Assembly: GCA_016282135.1 (NCBI GenBank)
Contig: JAEEKA010000085.1
Location: 1 to 64,000, forward strand
DNA length: 64,000 nucleotides
Source of the DNA: Oscillospiraceae bacterium
GTDB taxonomy: Bacteria; Bacillota; Clostridia; Oscillospirales; Oscillospiraceae
Direction: 5' to 3'
Positions 10,400 to 20,259 of the stretch are shown here, in pieces. A program made the position numbers and the translations under genes. How positions within the stretch are numbered: the stretch's first letter is position 1; every line of letters starts with the position of its first letter. The notes below the pieces were generated by a model, which was given only the letters and a program-made list of their open reading frames with translations, was not told the origin of the DNA and did no database searches.

Positions 10400-12682
10400 T
10401 TAATCCACTCCCTTCAGGGACTCCACCATGTCGATGCTCCGGGTCCTGCGGGCAATCATCCAGCCCACCAGCAGACTGACGCCGAAGGTCAACAGGATGG
10501 ATACCGCGTAGGTTATGGGCCCCAGGGTGAGCTTCATCTCATAGTCCGAGGCCAGGGCGGTCAGCAGGTATTGCAGGACTCCCACTCCGGCAGGCAGGCC
10601 GATGACCACGCCCAGAACGGTCAGCCAGAGATTCTGGCCGATGAGGATCCGCCCGATCTGCCGATCCCGGAAGCCCACCACCTTCAGGGTGGCCATTTCC
10701 CGATACCGCTCGGTATAGCTCATAATTCCCAGGTTGTAGAGCACCACCAGGCCCAGCACCACGGCGGCCGCCACCAAGAGCAGGATCATGGTGTTCATCA
10801 GCTCCATGAATTTGTCAAAGGATTGCAGGATGCTCTGCTTGCTCTGGACGCTGGAGATCACGCCGCCGGCCTCGACGCCGGTTTCCCGGGTGTAGACGGT
10901 GTTGATGGAATAGGGAATGCCCAGCCGGTCGGCGGCCTCGTCGGAGAGGATCACGGATTCCGACAGGGAGCGCAGGATCCCCTGCACGGTGGCCTCGTAG
11001 GTCTCGCTGGAGCCGTAGGGGGAGAAGCTGATCCGGTCTCCAGGGGCCAGGCCGTTGTCCCGGGCGATGCGGTCGCAGATATAGACCCCCTCCGGGGACA
11101 GGCTCAGCTCGGACATATCCTTTCCGATAAAGCGGATCAGGCCGTGGGGCACATGGTAGATCTCCAGACCCACCGGAGCCTCCCCCACCTGGACGCTGGA
11201 CACAGCGGCCCAGTCCCCCTGCCGGGCCTCCGCCAGGGCCAGGGCAGCTTCGTTCCCGGTCTCATCCACCGACAGATTCAGCTTGCTTTCATAGGCGGTA
11301 GCCTCGTCATAGAAGACGGTGACAAAGGAGCGGGCCGTGTCGTTCATGCCCAGAGCGCCCACCAGCAGGACCATGCAGCCGATGATGCCGAACAGGGTCA
11401 TGCCGGTTCTGGACTTGTGCCGCAGGCTGTCCCGCAGGTTCCAGCGGCCGCTGAAGCGCATCCGCTTCCAGAACCCTGTCCCTTCCAGAGGCAGGGGGCG
11501 GACCCGCTTGGGGGAATAGGGCCGCAGGGCATCGGCGGCGCTGCCCCGGAGCATGGATTTCACGGACAGGAAGCTGATCAGCGTCAGGAAACCGATCACC
11601 GCCGCCAGCACGATCCAGCAGAAGGATGGCACATAGAGGGCCCAGTCAATGAGATCCACATAGGTTCCCATTGCTCCCTCCGGATTCATAATATACCAGG
11701 CCAGCAGACAGCCGATTCCTACTCCCAGGACGGAGCCCGCCAGGCCGATGGTCAGGCCGTAGGCGGAATAGTGCCGGAGGATGCGGCTGTCCTGAAAGCC
11801 CAGGGATTTCAACAGACCGATCTGGGTCTTCTCGGAGGCGGTCAGCCGGTGCATGGTGGTAACCATGGTCAAAATGGCGATAGCCAGGAAGAGCACCGGC
11901 AGGATGGAGCCCATGGTGATGCCCTCCTCGATCTCTCCCTGGGTCTCCGCCCAGGAAACCACCTCATCCTTGGACAAAACCAGGGAGGTCCTGCCCAGGG
12001 CCTTGTCAATCCGCGGAACGATCTCTTCCTTGGAAAGGTCGGAAGTCAGGTTGATCTGGGTGTAAGCCTCGATTCCCATGGACTCCCGCAGAAGCGCCGG
12101 GGACATGTAGACAAAGCCGTAGCTGTTGTAGTCCGGCATGATCTGGGTCTCGTCCTGGAGGCAGATCATGTACTCCGATGCCTTGGCCAGGCCAAGCACC
12201 GGGGCGGTGATCTCCACCGTGCCGAAGGGACCGGCATAAACCAGGGTCAGCCGGTCCCTCAGTCGGACGCCGTTTTTGGCCGCGTACTGATCCGAGAGCC
12301 AGAAGCCCCTGCCGGAGGGGTCGTAGTCCTCGCCGGATGTCACGAAGATACCGGAGACCTTGGGATTGGAGCTGACGCTCAGCCCCAGCAGGTCCGTATC
12401 CCCCTTCACCGCCACGTTGACCCGCAAAAAGCGGGTAGCGTCGAAAACGCCGGGGATGGCCGCCACGGCCTCCAGTTCCTCCCGGGTGAAGAAGCTTTCG
12501 GAAAGGATCCGATAATCGGCAAAGCCCGTGGCCTCATAGGTTTTGGCGGAGTTCCGATCCAGGGTGTACCACTCCATCTGGAAGCCCAAAAACACGCCGA
12601 TTCCCAGAGCCACCATAATCACCATGGAGATAAATTGAGCCTTGTAGCGCCCCATGGTGCGAAACAGCTTTTTCCTAAGCAT
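10400..12682 (-). CDS. FtsX/MacB-type ABC transporter permease
   Basis: Two FtsX-like halves ([40 protein letters not shown]); start set at [14 protein letters not shown]. Confidence 0.9.
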   Translation of the reverse strand: MLRKKLFRTMGRYKAQFISMVIMVALGIGVFLGFQMEWYTLDRNSAKTYEATGFADYRILSESFFTREELEAVAAIPGVFDATRFLRVNVAVKGDTDLLGLSVSSNPKVSGIFVTSGEDYDPSGRGFWLSDQYAAKNGVRLRDRLTLVYAGPFGTVEITAPVLGLAKASEYMICLQDETQIMPDYNSYGFVYMSPALLRESMGIEAYTQINLTSDLSKEEIVPRIDKALGRTSLVLSKDEVVSWAETQGEIEEGITMGSILPVLFLAIAILTMVTTMHRLTASEKTQIGLLKSLGFQDSRILRHYSAYGLTIGLAGSVLGVGIGCLLAWYIMNPEGAMGTYVDLIDWALYVPSFCWIVLAAVIGFLTLISFLSVKSMLRGSAADALRPYSPKRVRPLPLEGTGFWKRMRFSGRWNLRDSLRHKSRTGMTLFGIIGCMVLLVGALGMNDTARSFVTVFYDEATAYESKLNLSVDETGNEAALALAEARQGDWAAVSSVQVGEAPVGLEIYHVPHGLIRFIGKDMSELSLSPEGVYICDRIARDNGLAPGDRISFSPYGSSETYEATVQGILRSLSESVILSDEAADRLGIPYSINTVYTRETGVEAGGVISSVQSKQSILQSFDKFMELMNTMILLLVAAAVVLGLVVLYNLGIMSYTERYREMATLKVVGFRDRQIGRILIGQNLWLTVLGVVIGLPAGVGVLQYLLTALASDYEMKLTLGPITYAVSILLTFGVSLLVGWMIARRTRSIDMVESLKGVD

Positions 12683-12683
12683 A

Positions 12684-13388
12684 TTACCACTCCACTTCTT
12701 CGGCGGACAGCGGGGTTTCCTGGGTCTCCACGCTGCGGATTCGACCGCTCTTGACCCGGACAATGACGTCCGCCATCTTGGCGATATTCTGGTTGTGGGT
12801 GACAATCACAATGGTCTTGCCCCGCTCCCGGGCCATTTTCAGCAGCAGCTTCAGCACCACTACGCCGGTTTCGGAGTCCAGAGCGCCGGTGGGCTCGTCG
12901 CACAGGAGAATTTTCGGATTCTTGGCCAGGGCCCGGGCAATGGACACCCGCTGCTGCTCGCCGCCGGAGAGCTCCGCCGGGAAGTTTTTCAGATGATCTC
13001 CCAGGCCCACCGCCTCCAGCATCTCCTCCGGGGGCAGGGCGTTTTTGACGATCTCCCGCACCAGAGCCACGTTCTCATAGACCGTCAGCGTAGGGATCAG
13101 GTTATAGTTCTGGAAAACAAAGCCCACGGTTTTCGCCCGGTATTCCGCCAACTGGTCGTTGGTCAGCATGGAGATATCAAAGCCGTCCACGGCGATTTTT
13201 CCCTCGGTAGGGCTGTCCAGACCGCCGATCAAATTGAGCAGAGTGCTCTTCCCCGCGCCGGAGGGGCCCAGCACCACAATGAATTTTCCTGCGGGCAGGG
13301 ACAGATCGATATGATCCAGTGCCCGCAGGCTATGGTCTCCCGCCGTATAGACCCGGGAGACGTCTTTGAAGTTCAGTATTTCAGACAT
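12684..13388 (-). CDS. MacB/LolD-type ABC transporter ATP-binding protein
   Basis: [44 protein letters not shown]. Confidence 0.93.
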   Translation of the reverse strand: MSEILNFKDVSRVYTAGDHSLRALDHIDLSLPAGKFIVVLGPSGAGKSTLLNLIGGLDSPTEGKIAVDGFDISMLTNDQLAEYRAKTVGFVFQNYNLIPTLTVYENVALVREIVKNALPPEEMLEAVGLGDHLKNFPAELSGGEQQRVSIARALAKNPKILLCDEPTGALDSETGVVVLKLLLKMARERGKTIVIVTHNQNIAKMADVIVRVKSGRIRSVETQETPLSAEEVEW

Positions 13389-13419
13389 TTTTCCTTCCTT
13401 TCTTCAAAACCAAGCGCAT

Positions 13420-13453
13420 AAACGGACCCACAGGCGCTCCCGTGGGTCCGTTT
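13420..13453. terminator. Hairpin AAACGGACCCAC...GTGGGTCCGTTT
   Basis: 12-bp inverted arms after the Feo operon (minus strand). Confidence 0.65.
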
Positions 13454-13457
13454 CGAA

Positions 13458-13649
13458 TTATTTGCTATGGCATTGACCTGCCATGGGGCAGCCTTGGCAG
13501 CCGCCCCCGCAGGAGCCGCAGGAGCCGCCGCAGATATGTTTACCGGCCTTTTTGTCCAGGACCAATCGTCGTACAATCAGAGAAACGATAACCAAAAGAA
13601 CGAAACCGATGACGATGGACGCCAGATTTGCTTGCAGCCAGGTTAACAT
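13458..13649 (-). CDS. FeoB-associated Cys-rich membrane protein
   Basis: One TM helix then CGGSCGSCGGGCQGCP; directly downstream of feoB. Confidence 0.85.
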   Translation of the reverse strand: MLTWLQANLASIVIGFVLLVIVSLIVRRLVLDKKAGKHICGGSCGSCGGGCQGCPMAGQCHSK

Positions 13650-13687
13650 AATTTGTCAGCTCCTTTCACGGCAACATGAATTGATGA

Positions 13688-15979
13688 TTACATTCTGAGC
13701 TTCCGGGTCAGCTTCGTGCTCTCCTTGTAGGGCTTGAAAAGCTGCCAGAGCAGCAGGGCCAGCAGGGCCAGCGCCACAATCAGGCCCACGGCGTTCACGT
13801 CGCCCACGAAAATCTTGCCCACCTGGTAGACAATCAGCGAAACCACATAGGCGAAGATACACATGTAGCCGATGGCGAACAGCGTCCACCTGGGGTTATT
13901 CATCTCCCGCTTGATGGCGCCCATGGCCGCGAAGCAGGGGGCGCAGAGCAGGTTGAAAATCATAAAGGCAAAGGCCGCCAGCTTGCCGTGGTCGCCCGAG
14001 TTGCGGTTGAAGTCCTCCGCCACGTTCTCCCAGATCTGGTCACCGTTCTCCTCCAGCTCCTCCTCGCCGTCCTGATCGTCGTAGTTGTACAGCACACCGA
14101 AGGTGCCCACCACATTTTCCTTGGCGATCAGACCGGTAACGGTAGCCACGGTGGGCTTCCAGGAACCGAAGCCCTGGGGCTTGAAAATCACGGACACCGG
14201 CTGGGCCACCCGGGCCAGAATGGAATCGTCAGAGGGGTTGACCTCCTCGGGCGCAATGCCCATGCGGTCGGCCACCTGCTGAACATAGGCTTCGTCCACG
14301 ATACTCTCGTCCTCGTAAAGCTCGTCAACCATACCGAACTTGCCGTTGACGGAGCCGAAGCCCTGGAGGAACCAAAGCACGATGGTGGACAGGACGATGA
14401 TGGTGCCGGCCTTCTTGATGAAGGACCAGCCCCGCTCCCACATGGCCCGCAGGACGTTGCCCACGGTGGGCGCATGGTAGGCGGGCAGCTCCATGACAAA
14501 GGGCGCCGGGTCCCCCGCAAAGAGCTTGGTCTTTTTGAGCATGATGCCGGAGATCACGATGGCCGCCACGCCGATGAAGTAGGCGGAGGTGGCAATCCAA
14601 GAGGAGCCGCCGAAGAGGGCGCCGGCAATCAGGCCGATGATGGGCATTTTCGCCCCGCAGGGCATAAAGCAGGTGGTCATGATGGTCATACGGCGGTCCC
14701 GCTCATTCTCAATGGTACGGGAGGCCATAACGCCGGGGATGCCGCAGCCGGTACCCACCAGCATGGGAATGAAGCTCTTGCCGGACAGGCCGAAGCGGCG
14801 GAAGATCCGGTCCATGATGAAGGCGATTCGGGCCATGTAGCCGCAGTCCTCCAGGATGGCCAGCAGCAGGAAGAGCACCAGCATCTGGGGCACGAAGCCC
14901 AGCACGGCACCCACGCCCGCAATGATACCGTCAGAAATTAGACCCACCAGCCAGGGCGCGGCGCCCCAGCCCTCCAGCAGAGAGCGGGAGCCTTCAATCA
15001 GCCATTCGCCGCCGAAGACGTCGTTGGTCCAGTCGGTGAGGAAGGTGCCGATGCCCACGCCGCCGTCGGCAATGGACTTGCCCATGGCCAGGGCGTAGAC
15101 CAGGAACATCACCAGCGCGAAGATGGGAAGAGCCAGCCAGCGGTTGGTGACAATCCGGTCGATCTTGTCAGAGGCGGAGAGTTTTCCGGTGCTCTTTTTC
15201 CTGTAAGAGGATTTGATGATATTGCCGATCCAGATGTAGCGCTCGTTGGTGATGATGGACTCTGCGTCGTCGTCCATCTCCTTCTCCACCTCGGCAATGT
15301 GCTGCTCCACATCCCGTTTCACGGGCTCCCGGAGATTCAACTGCTCCAGGGCCTTGCTGTCCCGCTCGAAGAGCTTGACGGCAAACCAGCGCTGCTGCGC
15401 GTCGGGCAGACCGGAAAGGGCGTGCTCCTCGATGTGGGCCAGGGCGTGCTCTACCGGGCCAGAGAAGCTGTGCATGGGAACGGTGCTTCCGGTTCTGGCC
15501 GCCTGGATCGCTGCCTCGGCAGCTTCCTGGATGCCGGTGCCCTTCAGGGCGGAGATCTCCACGATCTTACAGCCAAGCTGCTTGCTGAGCTGGGCGGTGT
15601 CGATCTTGTCCCCGTTCTTCATCACCACGTCCATCATGTTGATGGCGACGACAACGGGGATCCCCAGTTCTGTCAGCTGGGTGGTTAAGTACAGGTTGCG
15701 CTCCAGGTTGGAGCCGTCTACAATGTTCAGTATCACGTCGGGCCGCTCGCCGATCAGATAATTTCGGGCCACGACCTCCTCCAGCGTGTAGGGGGAAAGA
15801 GAGTAGATGCCCGGCAAGTCCGTGACAATCACGTCCGAGTGCTTTTTCAGCTTGCCCTCCTTCTTCTCCACCGTGACGCCAGGCCAGTTTCCCACAAACT
15901 GGGTGGAGCCGGTCAGGGCGTTGAACAGGGTCGTTTTGCCGCTGTTCGGGTTGCCCGCAAGGGCAATGCGAATATTCAT
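13688..15979 (-). CDS. feoB: Ferrous iron transporter B
   Basis: GNPNSGKTTLFNALTG, VTDLPGIYSLSPY, NMMD, GCGIPGVMASRTIENERDRRMTIMTTCFMPCGAKMPI. Confidence 0.97.
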   Translation of the reverse strand: MNIRIALAGNPNSGKTTLFNALTGSTQFVGNWPGVTVEKKEGKLKKHSDVIVTDLPGIYSLSPYTLEEVVARNYLIGERPDVILNIVDGSNLERNLYLTTQLTELGIPVVVAINMMDVVMKNGDKIDTAQLSKQLGCKIVEISALKGTGIQEAAEAAIQAARTGSTVPMHSFSGPVEHALAHIEEHALSGLPDAQQRWFAVKLFERDSKALEQLNLREPVKRDVEQHIAEVEKEMDDDAESIITNERYIWIGNIIKSSYRKKSTGKLSASDKIDRIVTNRWLALPIFALVMFLVYALAMGKSIADGGVGIGTFLTDWTNDVFGGEWLIEGSRSLLEGWGAAPWLVGLISDGIIAGVGAVLGFVPQMLVLFLLLAILEDCGYMARIAFIMDRIFRRFGLSGKSFIPMLVGTGCGIPGVMASRTIENERDRRMTIMTTCFMPCGAKMPIIGLIAGALFGGSSWIATSAYFIGVAAIVISGIMLKKTKLFAGDPAPFVMELPAYHAPTVGNVLRAMWERGWSFIKKAGTIIVLSTIVLWFLQGFGSVNGKFGMVDELYEDESIVDEAYVQQVADRMGIAPEEVNPSDDSILARVAQPVSVIFKPQGFGSWKPTVATVTGLIAKENVVGTFGVLYNYDDQDGEEELEENGDQIWENVAEDFNRNSGDHGKLAAFAFMIFNLLCAPCFAAMGAIKREMNNPRWTLFAIGYMCIFAYVVSLIVYQVGKIFVGDVNAVGLIVALALLALLLWQLFKPYKESTKLTRKLRM

Positions 15980-16000
15980 AGCCTTCTTCCTTTCTTCGCA

Positions 16001-16022
16001 GGAGTTAGCTTAATCTAACTCC
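16001..16022. promoter_or_regulatory. DtxR-family-like box, GGAGTTAG-CTTAAT-CTAACTCC
   Basis: 8-bp perfect arms, about 20 bp upstream of the feoB start. Confidence 0.65.
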
Positions 16023-16033
16023 GTGGCAAAAAT

Positions 16034-16255
16034 TTATCTTACTTCGACCATCTCGGCGTCGGCCTTCCGCAGGCTCAACTCATAGCCCCGGACCGTCAGC
16101 TCAACCGGATCTCCCAGAGGGGCCACCTTGCGAACGAAGACCTCCACGTTCTTCGTGATTCCCATGTCCATGATCCGGCGCTTCACCGCGCCTTCCCCGT
16201 GAATTTTGACCACGGTGACGGTCTCTCCGATTTTGGCGTCTCGTAAGGTTTTCAT
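16034..16255 (-). CDS. feoA: FeoA family protein
   Basis: GAVKRRIMDMGITKNVEVFVRKVAPLGDPVELTVRGYELSLRKADA. Confidence 0.92.
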   Translation of the reverse strand: MKTLRDAKIGETVTVVKIHGEGAVKRRIMDMGITKNVEVFVRKVAPLGDPVELTVRGYELSLRKADAEMVEVR

Positions 16256-16357
16256 TGTTCTATCCTTCCTTTCCTGTATTCTGACCGACGGGCTTCTCCG
16301 CCTGTCATTCTGCGCGAAGCGAAGAATCCACGTTCGCCAACGCCTGATTCCTGCTGC

Positions 16358-16570
16358 CTAAATCATAATTTTATTGGCCAGCTCCCGGCTGACGGCCACC
16401 CGGCATTCCTTGACGTTTACGATCAGGTTTCCGCCAACGGTATTGACCACGCTGACCTCACCGCCCACATGAAAACCCAAGTCTTCCAGATGCTTTTTGA
16501 CCTCCGGACTGCCGCCAATCTTCCTGATGATCTGGGACTGTCCAATCTCCGCAAAGCTAAGGGGCATCAT
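16358..16570 (-). CDS. FeoA family protein (second copy)
   Basis: EVKKHLEDLGFHVGGEVSVVNTVGGNLIVNVKECRVAVSRELANKI. Confidence 0.88.
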   Translation of the reverse strand: MMPLSFAEIGQSQIIRKIGGSPEVKKHLEDLGFHVGGEVSVVNTVGGNLIVNVKECRVAVSRELANKIMI

Positions 16571-16592
16571 ATTCCACCTCCAAAAGCAACAA

Positions 16593-16608
16593 ATTAGCCA
16601 ACGCTAAT
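16593..16608. promoter_or_regulatory. DtxR-family-like box, ATTAGC-CAAC-GCTAAT
   Basis: Perfect 6-bp arms upstream of the feoA gene at 16570. Confidence 0.6.
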
Positions 16609-16625
16609 CGCAGGGCCGAAAAATA

Positions 16626-16677
16626 GTTAGCTTTCTCTAACCGCACCCATTATAGTTAGCAGCCGCTTATTTGTCAA
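16626..16677 (-). promoter_or_regulatory. feo operon promoter (TTGACA-N17-TATAAT) with box GTTAG-CTTTCT-CTAAC
   Basis: Minus-strand -35 at 16672-16677, -10 at 16649-16654, 17-bp spacer; inverted repeat at 16626-16641. Confidence 0.75.
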
Positions 16678-16763
16678 GAGCTTTTGTAAACTTTTTTTCA
16701 TCCATTGCATTTTGGGAAGAAATATGGTAAGGTGAAAGCAGAAAGAAAGAGGAGGATCTGTCT

Positions 16764-17144
16764 ATGGCAATGCAGGAATCCGGCGAAATGTACCTGGAAA
16801 CAATTTACGTGCTGTCTCAGCAGACGGCAAGCGTCCGCAGCATCGACGTAGCGGATCATCTGGGCTATTCCAAACCCTCTGTCAGCCGGGCCGTGGGCCT
16901 GCTGAAGAAAGAGGGCCTGCTTTTGATGGACGAGATGGGCTATCTGAAACTCACCGAGACGGGCGAAGCCAAAGCCAAAAGCATCTACGAGCGTCACACC
17001 GTACTTTCCAGGCTGCTCATGAATCTGGGCGTGGACGAAAAGACCGCCACGGAAGACGCCTGCCGCATCGAGCATTATATCAGTGACACGTCCTTTAACG
17101 CAATCAAGGCCCACATGCAGAAACACCGCACGGAATCCGTATAA
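16764..17144 (+). CDS. DtxR/MntR family metal-dependent transcriptional regulator
   Basis: SGEMYLETIYVLSQQTASVRSIDVADHLGYSKPSVSRAVGLLKKEGLL...LTETGEAKA...DEKTATEDACRIEHYISD. Confidence 0.93.
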   Translation: MAMQESGEMYLETIYVLSQQTASVRSIDVADHLGYSKPSVSRAVGLLKKEGLLLMDEMGYLKLTETGEAKAKSIYERHTVLSRLLMNLGVDEKTATEDACRIEHYISDTSFNAIKAHMQKHRTESV

Positions 17145-17236
17145 AACGATCCATGTTTTGGGCTCTGCTGTCCCCTGCCGCGCCTGTCGCCGGCAGGGGA
17201 CATTTTTTTGTGTCGAAAAAAAGCAAAATATTTTTC

Positions 17237-17291
17237 TTGACAATCTGATTCTCCCATGCTATATTCTAAGCGCAGTTAGCGGTCGCTAACT
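17237..17291 (+). promoter_or_regulatory. Promoter (TTGACA-N17-TATATT) with downstream box AGTTAGC-GGTC-GCTAACT
   Basis: -35 at 17237-17242, -10 at 17260-17265, perfect 7-bp-arm inverted repeat at 17274-17291. Confidence 0.8.
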
Positions 17292-17323
17292 GTCGAATGA
17301 AGCAGAAAGGGGGGGCGGAACAG

Positions 17324-17893
17324 ATGTCCGAGCAGCAGTTCATTCGAAACACCGCGCCAACCCTGGCGGGGATCAAAACCGGCAGTCTCTTCCCCTGCCG
17401 ATACGCGTCAAAAGTTGACGCCATCCGGGAGCTGCGGCGCTATAACCAACGGCTGCGGCCAAAGGGCCTGCGGCTGCTGCCGCTGCGGATGACGGAAAAC
17501 TTCGCGATGCTCTACCTCTACCGGCCGGGCCGGCTCGGCGCGGATCTGCAAAACGCGGAAGCGGCCAGCCTGCTCCGCGGCGCGGGCTATCCGGTCTGTG
17601 ACGAAGTCGGCTGTCTCCGGGAGCTCTGCCGCCGCCTGAACGAAGAAGCGGATTTTCCCCATGAGATCGGACTTTTTCTCAGCTATCCTCCGGAGGACGT
17701 GCGGGGCTTCATTGAGCACCGGGACCGGGGCTGCAAATGCATCGGCTGCTGGAAGGTCTACGGCGACGAGCAGGCCGCCCGGAAGCGGTTCTCTCAGTTT
17801 AAGCGATGCACCGACTGTTATCTGCGCCGGAACGCCCAGGGCTGTTCGCTGGAGCGTTTGACGGTAAAAACCAATCGACTGAAAAAGGAGTAA
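17324..17893 (+). CDS. DUF3793 family protein
   Basis: GLFLSYPPEDVRGFIEHRDRGCKCIGCWKVYGDEQAARKRFSQFKRCTDCY; ATG at 17324 with purine-rich RBS. Confidence 0.8.
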   Translation: MSEQQFIRNTAPTLAGIKTGSLFPCRYASKVDAIRELRRYNQRLRPKGLRLLPLRMTENFAMLYLYRPGRLGADLQNAEAASLLRGAGYPVCDEVGCLRELCRRLNEEADFPHEIGLFLSYPPEDVRGFIEHRDRGCKCIGCWKVYGDEQAARKRFSQFKRCTDCYLRRNAQGCSLERLTVKTNRLKKE

Positions 17894-17898
17894 TGGAG

Positions 17899-18324
17899 AT
17901 GTCAAAAATCGCAATCGTTTATTGGAGCGGCACGGGCAATACCGAGCGCATGGCAAACGCCGTGATGGACGGCGTTCAGGACGCGGGCGCGGACGGGACA
18001 CTGTTCACCGCGGCGGAGTTTACCCCGGACCGTTTGAATGAATTCGACGCCTTTGCCTTCGGCTGTCCCTCCATGGGGGTGGAATCTCTGGAGGACAGCG
18101 AGTTTGAGCCGATGTTCCAAGCCTGCGAGCCCATGCTGGCCGGGAAAAAGCTGGCTCTGTTCGGCTCCTTCGGCTGGGGCGACGGCGAGTGGATGCGCAA
18201 CTGGGAGGACGCCTGCCGCGCCGACGGCGCGGAGCTGGTCTGCGACAGCGTCATCTGCTGTGAGGCGCCCGACGACAAAGCGGTGGAAAAATGCCGCAGA
18301 CTGGGCGCGGCCCTCTGCCAATAA
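17899..18324 (+). CDS. Flavodoxin
   Basis: IAIVYWSGTGNTERMANAV P-loop; FAFGCPSMGVESLEDSEFEP. Confidence 0.92.
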   Translation: MSKIAIVYWSGTGNTERMANAVMDGVQDAGADGTLFTAAEFTPDRLNEFDAFAFGCPSMGVESLEDSEFEPMFQACEPMLAGKKLALFGSFGWGDGEWMRNWEDACRADGAELVCDSVICCEAPDDKAVEKCRRLGAALCQ

Positions 18325-18505
18325 TTTTGCTTATACCGATATTGCTTTCACCGGCCGATTAAGCTATGCGGTCTGCGTGAAGCGTACGTTCCTTCGTGTT
18401 CCTTCCTTCTCGCCGCTGGGTCGGACTTACCTCCCCGGCCCGCGGCCCCGCGGCTACCTTTCCTCCGCCGCGGCAGGCGTGGAGTGACGAACCATGCCAA
18501 ACACG

Positions 18506-18542
18506 AAACCCGGGTACCGCCCGCCAACGGTATCCGGGTTTT
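18506..18542. terminator. Hairpin AAACCCGG...CCGGGTTT
   Basis: Inverted repeat between convergent genes. Confidence 0.6.
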
Positions 18543-18629
18543 AAACATTTTCGCTTTAAACTTGCGCTCAAAGCCTTTTACACCTGACACGATCCCAAAA
18601 AGAGGCCGCCTGAATTTGAAGTGACGGTT

Positions 18630-19424
18630 TCAGCTTCCCGTGGATTCGTAGCGGCGCTCGCAGAGGGTCCAAATCCGCACGGCAAGGGCGAAGAAAACGG
18701 CGGCGGCGCCGATGATCGCAAGACTGAGCAGCCACGGGCTGTGGGCGCCGGTGAGCAGCGTATCCACCGGCAAGGAGATGAACAGGCCGAAGGGCAGCGC
18801 GAAGATCAGCAGCGTCCGGATGACCAACGGATAGATGGCCAGCGGATACTTCGCGTAAGAGGAGAAGTTGTAGATGATCTGAAGCAGCGGCCCGCTGCGC
18901 TTGAAGATGAAGGCCAGCGCCGCCATCGAAACCTTGAGTGAGGTGATAATCACAGCGCCGAAGACCGCGCCTACCGCCAGCACCACGATTGCGCCGAAGG
19001 TGACCGTCACCGTGAGACGCAGGGCGCAGACGGTAATCAGCGCCACGCCCAGGATCATCTCACCGAAGCCCTCCGGCTGGAAGGTCTCGGCAAATACCTG
19101 GAATATCACCGGCACCGGACGCAGGAAGTGCATATCCATATCCCCGTCCTTGACGCGGCGGTAGGCCACAAGCCAAAACTCGTCGCTGAACAGATGGTCC
19201 AGGGAGATCGGCAGCATGGAAAAACCGTAGAAGAATCCCACCTCGGCCAGCGAATAGCCCGCCAGCACCGGGATGGCCTGCAGAATGAAATACACCGCGG
19301 CCAGCGAACAGAGGTTGGACAGGAAAAACGAGAACAGCGCGACAGCCGTGTCCTTTTTATACTCCAGCCGGGAGATCATGCTGCGCTTGATGCAGGTGAA
19401 ATACAGATGAACGTAATACCGCAT
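18630..19424 (-). CDS. ABC-2 type transporter permease (COG3694-like)
   Basis: Multi-TM; gene order permease/permease/ATPase; VKDGDMDMHFLRPVPVIFQVFAETF. Confidence 0.75.
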   Translation of the reverse strand: MRYYVHLYFTCIKRSMISRLEYKKDTAVALFSFFLSNLCSLAAVYFILQAIPVLAGYSLAEVGFFYGFSMLPISLDHLFSDEFWLVAYRRVKDGDMDMHFLRPVPVIFQVFAETFQPEGFGEMILGVALITVCALRLTVTVTFGAIVVLAVGAVFGAVIITSLKVSMAALAFIFKRSGPLLQIIYNFSSYAKYPLAIYPLVIRTLLIFALPFGLFISLPVDTLLTGAHSPWLLSLAIIGAAAVFFALAVRIWTLCERRYESTGS

Positions 19425-19425
19425 A

Positions 19426-20259
19426 TCAGCCTCCATGCACCGTGACCTTGCGAACGGCGCGGGAGAACAGCAGCTTGGCAAACAGCTCCAGCGCGACGAT
19501 CCAGGCCGCTGTCAGCGCCACGCAGCGCAGGGACCGGGCAAGGTCATATTTCATCATCAAAATCAGAACCGGGTTCTGGCTCATGCCTGCGAAGGGCATC
19601 CAATTCACCAGCTCCCGGAGGCCGGCCGGAAAAAAAGCCAGCGGCAGCAGCGTGCCGGACAGGAAGGAGATCAGCGTGGTCTTGAGCGAATTCAGGCCCC
19701 AGCCGGAGGAGGTGTAAAAACACAGCACACCGAAGATATAGGCGATGGTGTCGTTGAGCAGCGACGCGCACAGCCCGGCCGCCAGGAACAGCCCCAGGTG
19801 GGCAAAGAACGCCGGGAAGCTCAAGTCCGGCAGAAAGCCGAGACTGCGGAGAATCACCAGCGCCGCGGTGTAGAACGGCAGGCCGAACATCACCGTCATC
19901 GTGGCAAGGTTTCCCAGGCTGGTCGCGGCAAATTTCCCCCGATAGCTGATGGGCTTGATGAGGTAGTTGCCGATCGTGCCCTTCTTGATGTCGTTGTTGA
20001 TGTTCCAAAGCGTGTCGTTGTTAAAGGTCACAAAGCCGAAAATCGTGGTCAGGACCACGTAGGCGATCATCTCACGGTAGGTAAAGCCGTGGATTTCGGC
20101 GTCCATGCCGCCCGCGTTTGACCGGTAAACCGCCAGCCACAGGAAGACCAGGCAGGCAACCTGACATACCGTGATGCCCGCCCAGATCAGGATATTGAAG
20201 CGGTAGGCCATGGTGTCGATGGCACCGGCATGGAGAAAGGGCTTATACTTTTTCAGCAT
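19426..20259 (-). CDS. ABC-2 type transporter permease (COG4587-like)
   Basis: Multi-TM; DTLWNINNDIKKGTIGNYLIKPISY; adjacent to partner permease and ATPase. Confidence 0.75.
   Translation of the reverse strand: MLKKYKPFLHAGAIDTMAYRFNILIWAGITVCQVACLVFLWLAVYRSNAGGMDAEIHGFTYREMIAYVVLTTIFGFVTFNNDTLWNINNDIKKGTIGNYLIKPISYRGKFAATSLGNLATMTVMFGLPFYTAALVILRSLGFLPDLSFPAFFAHLGLFLAAGLCASLLNDTIAYIFGVLCFYTSSGWGLNSLKTTLISFLSGTLLPLAFFPAGLRELVNWMPFAGMSQNPVLILMMKYDLARSLRCVALTAAWIVALELFAKLLFSRAVRKVTVHGG

Noticed and set aside
10343-12754. 803-aa plus-strand ORF
   Set aside because: Antisense to the FtsX permease; low-complexity H/G/Q-rich translation typical of the opposite strand in GC-rich genes
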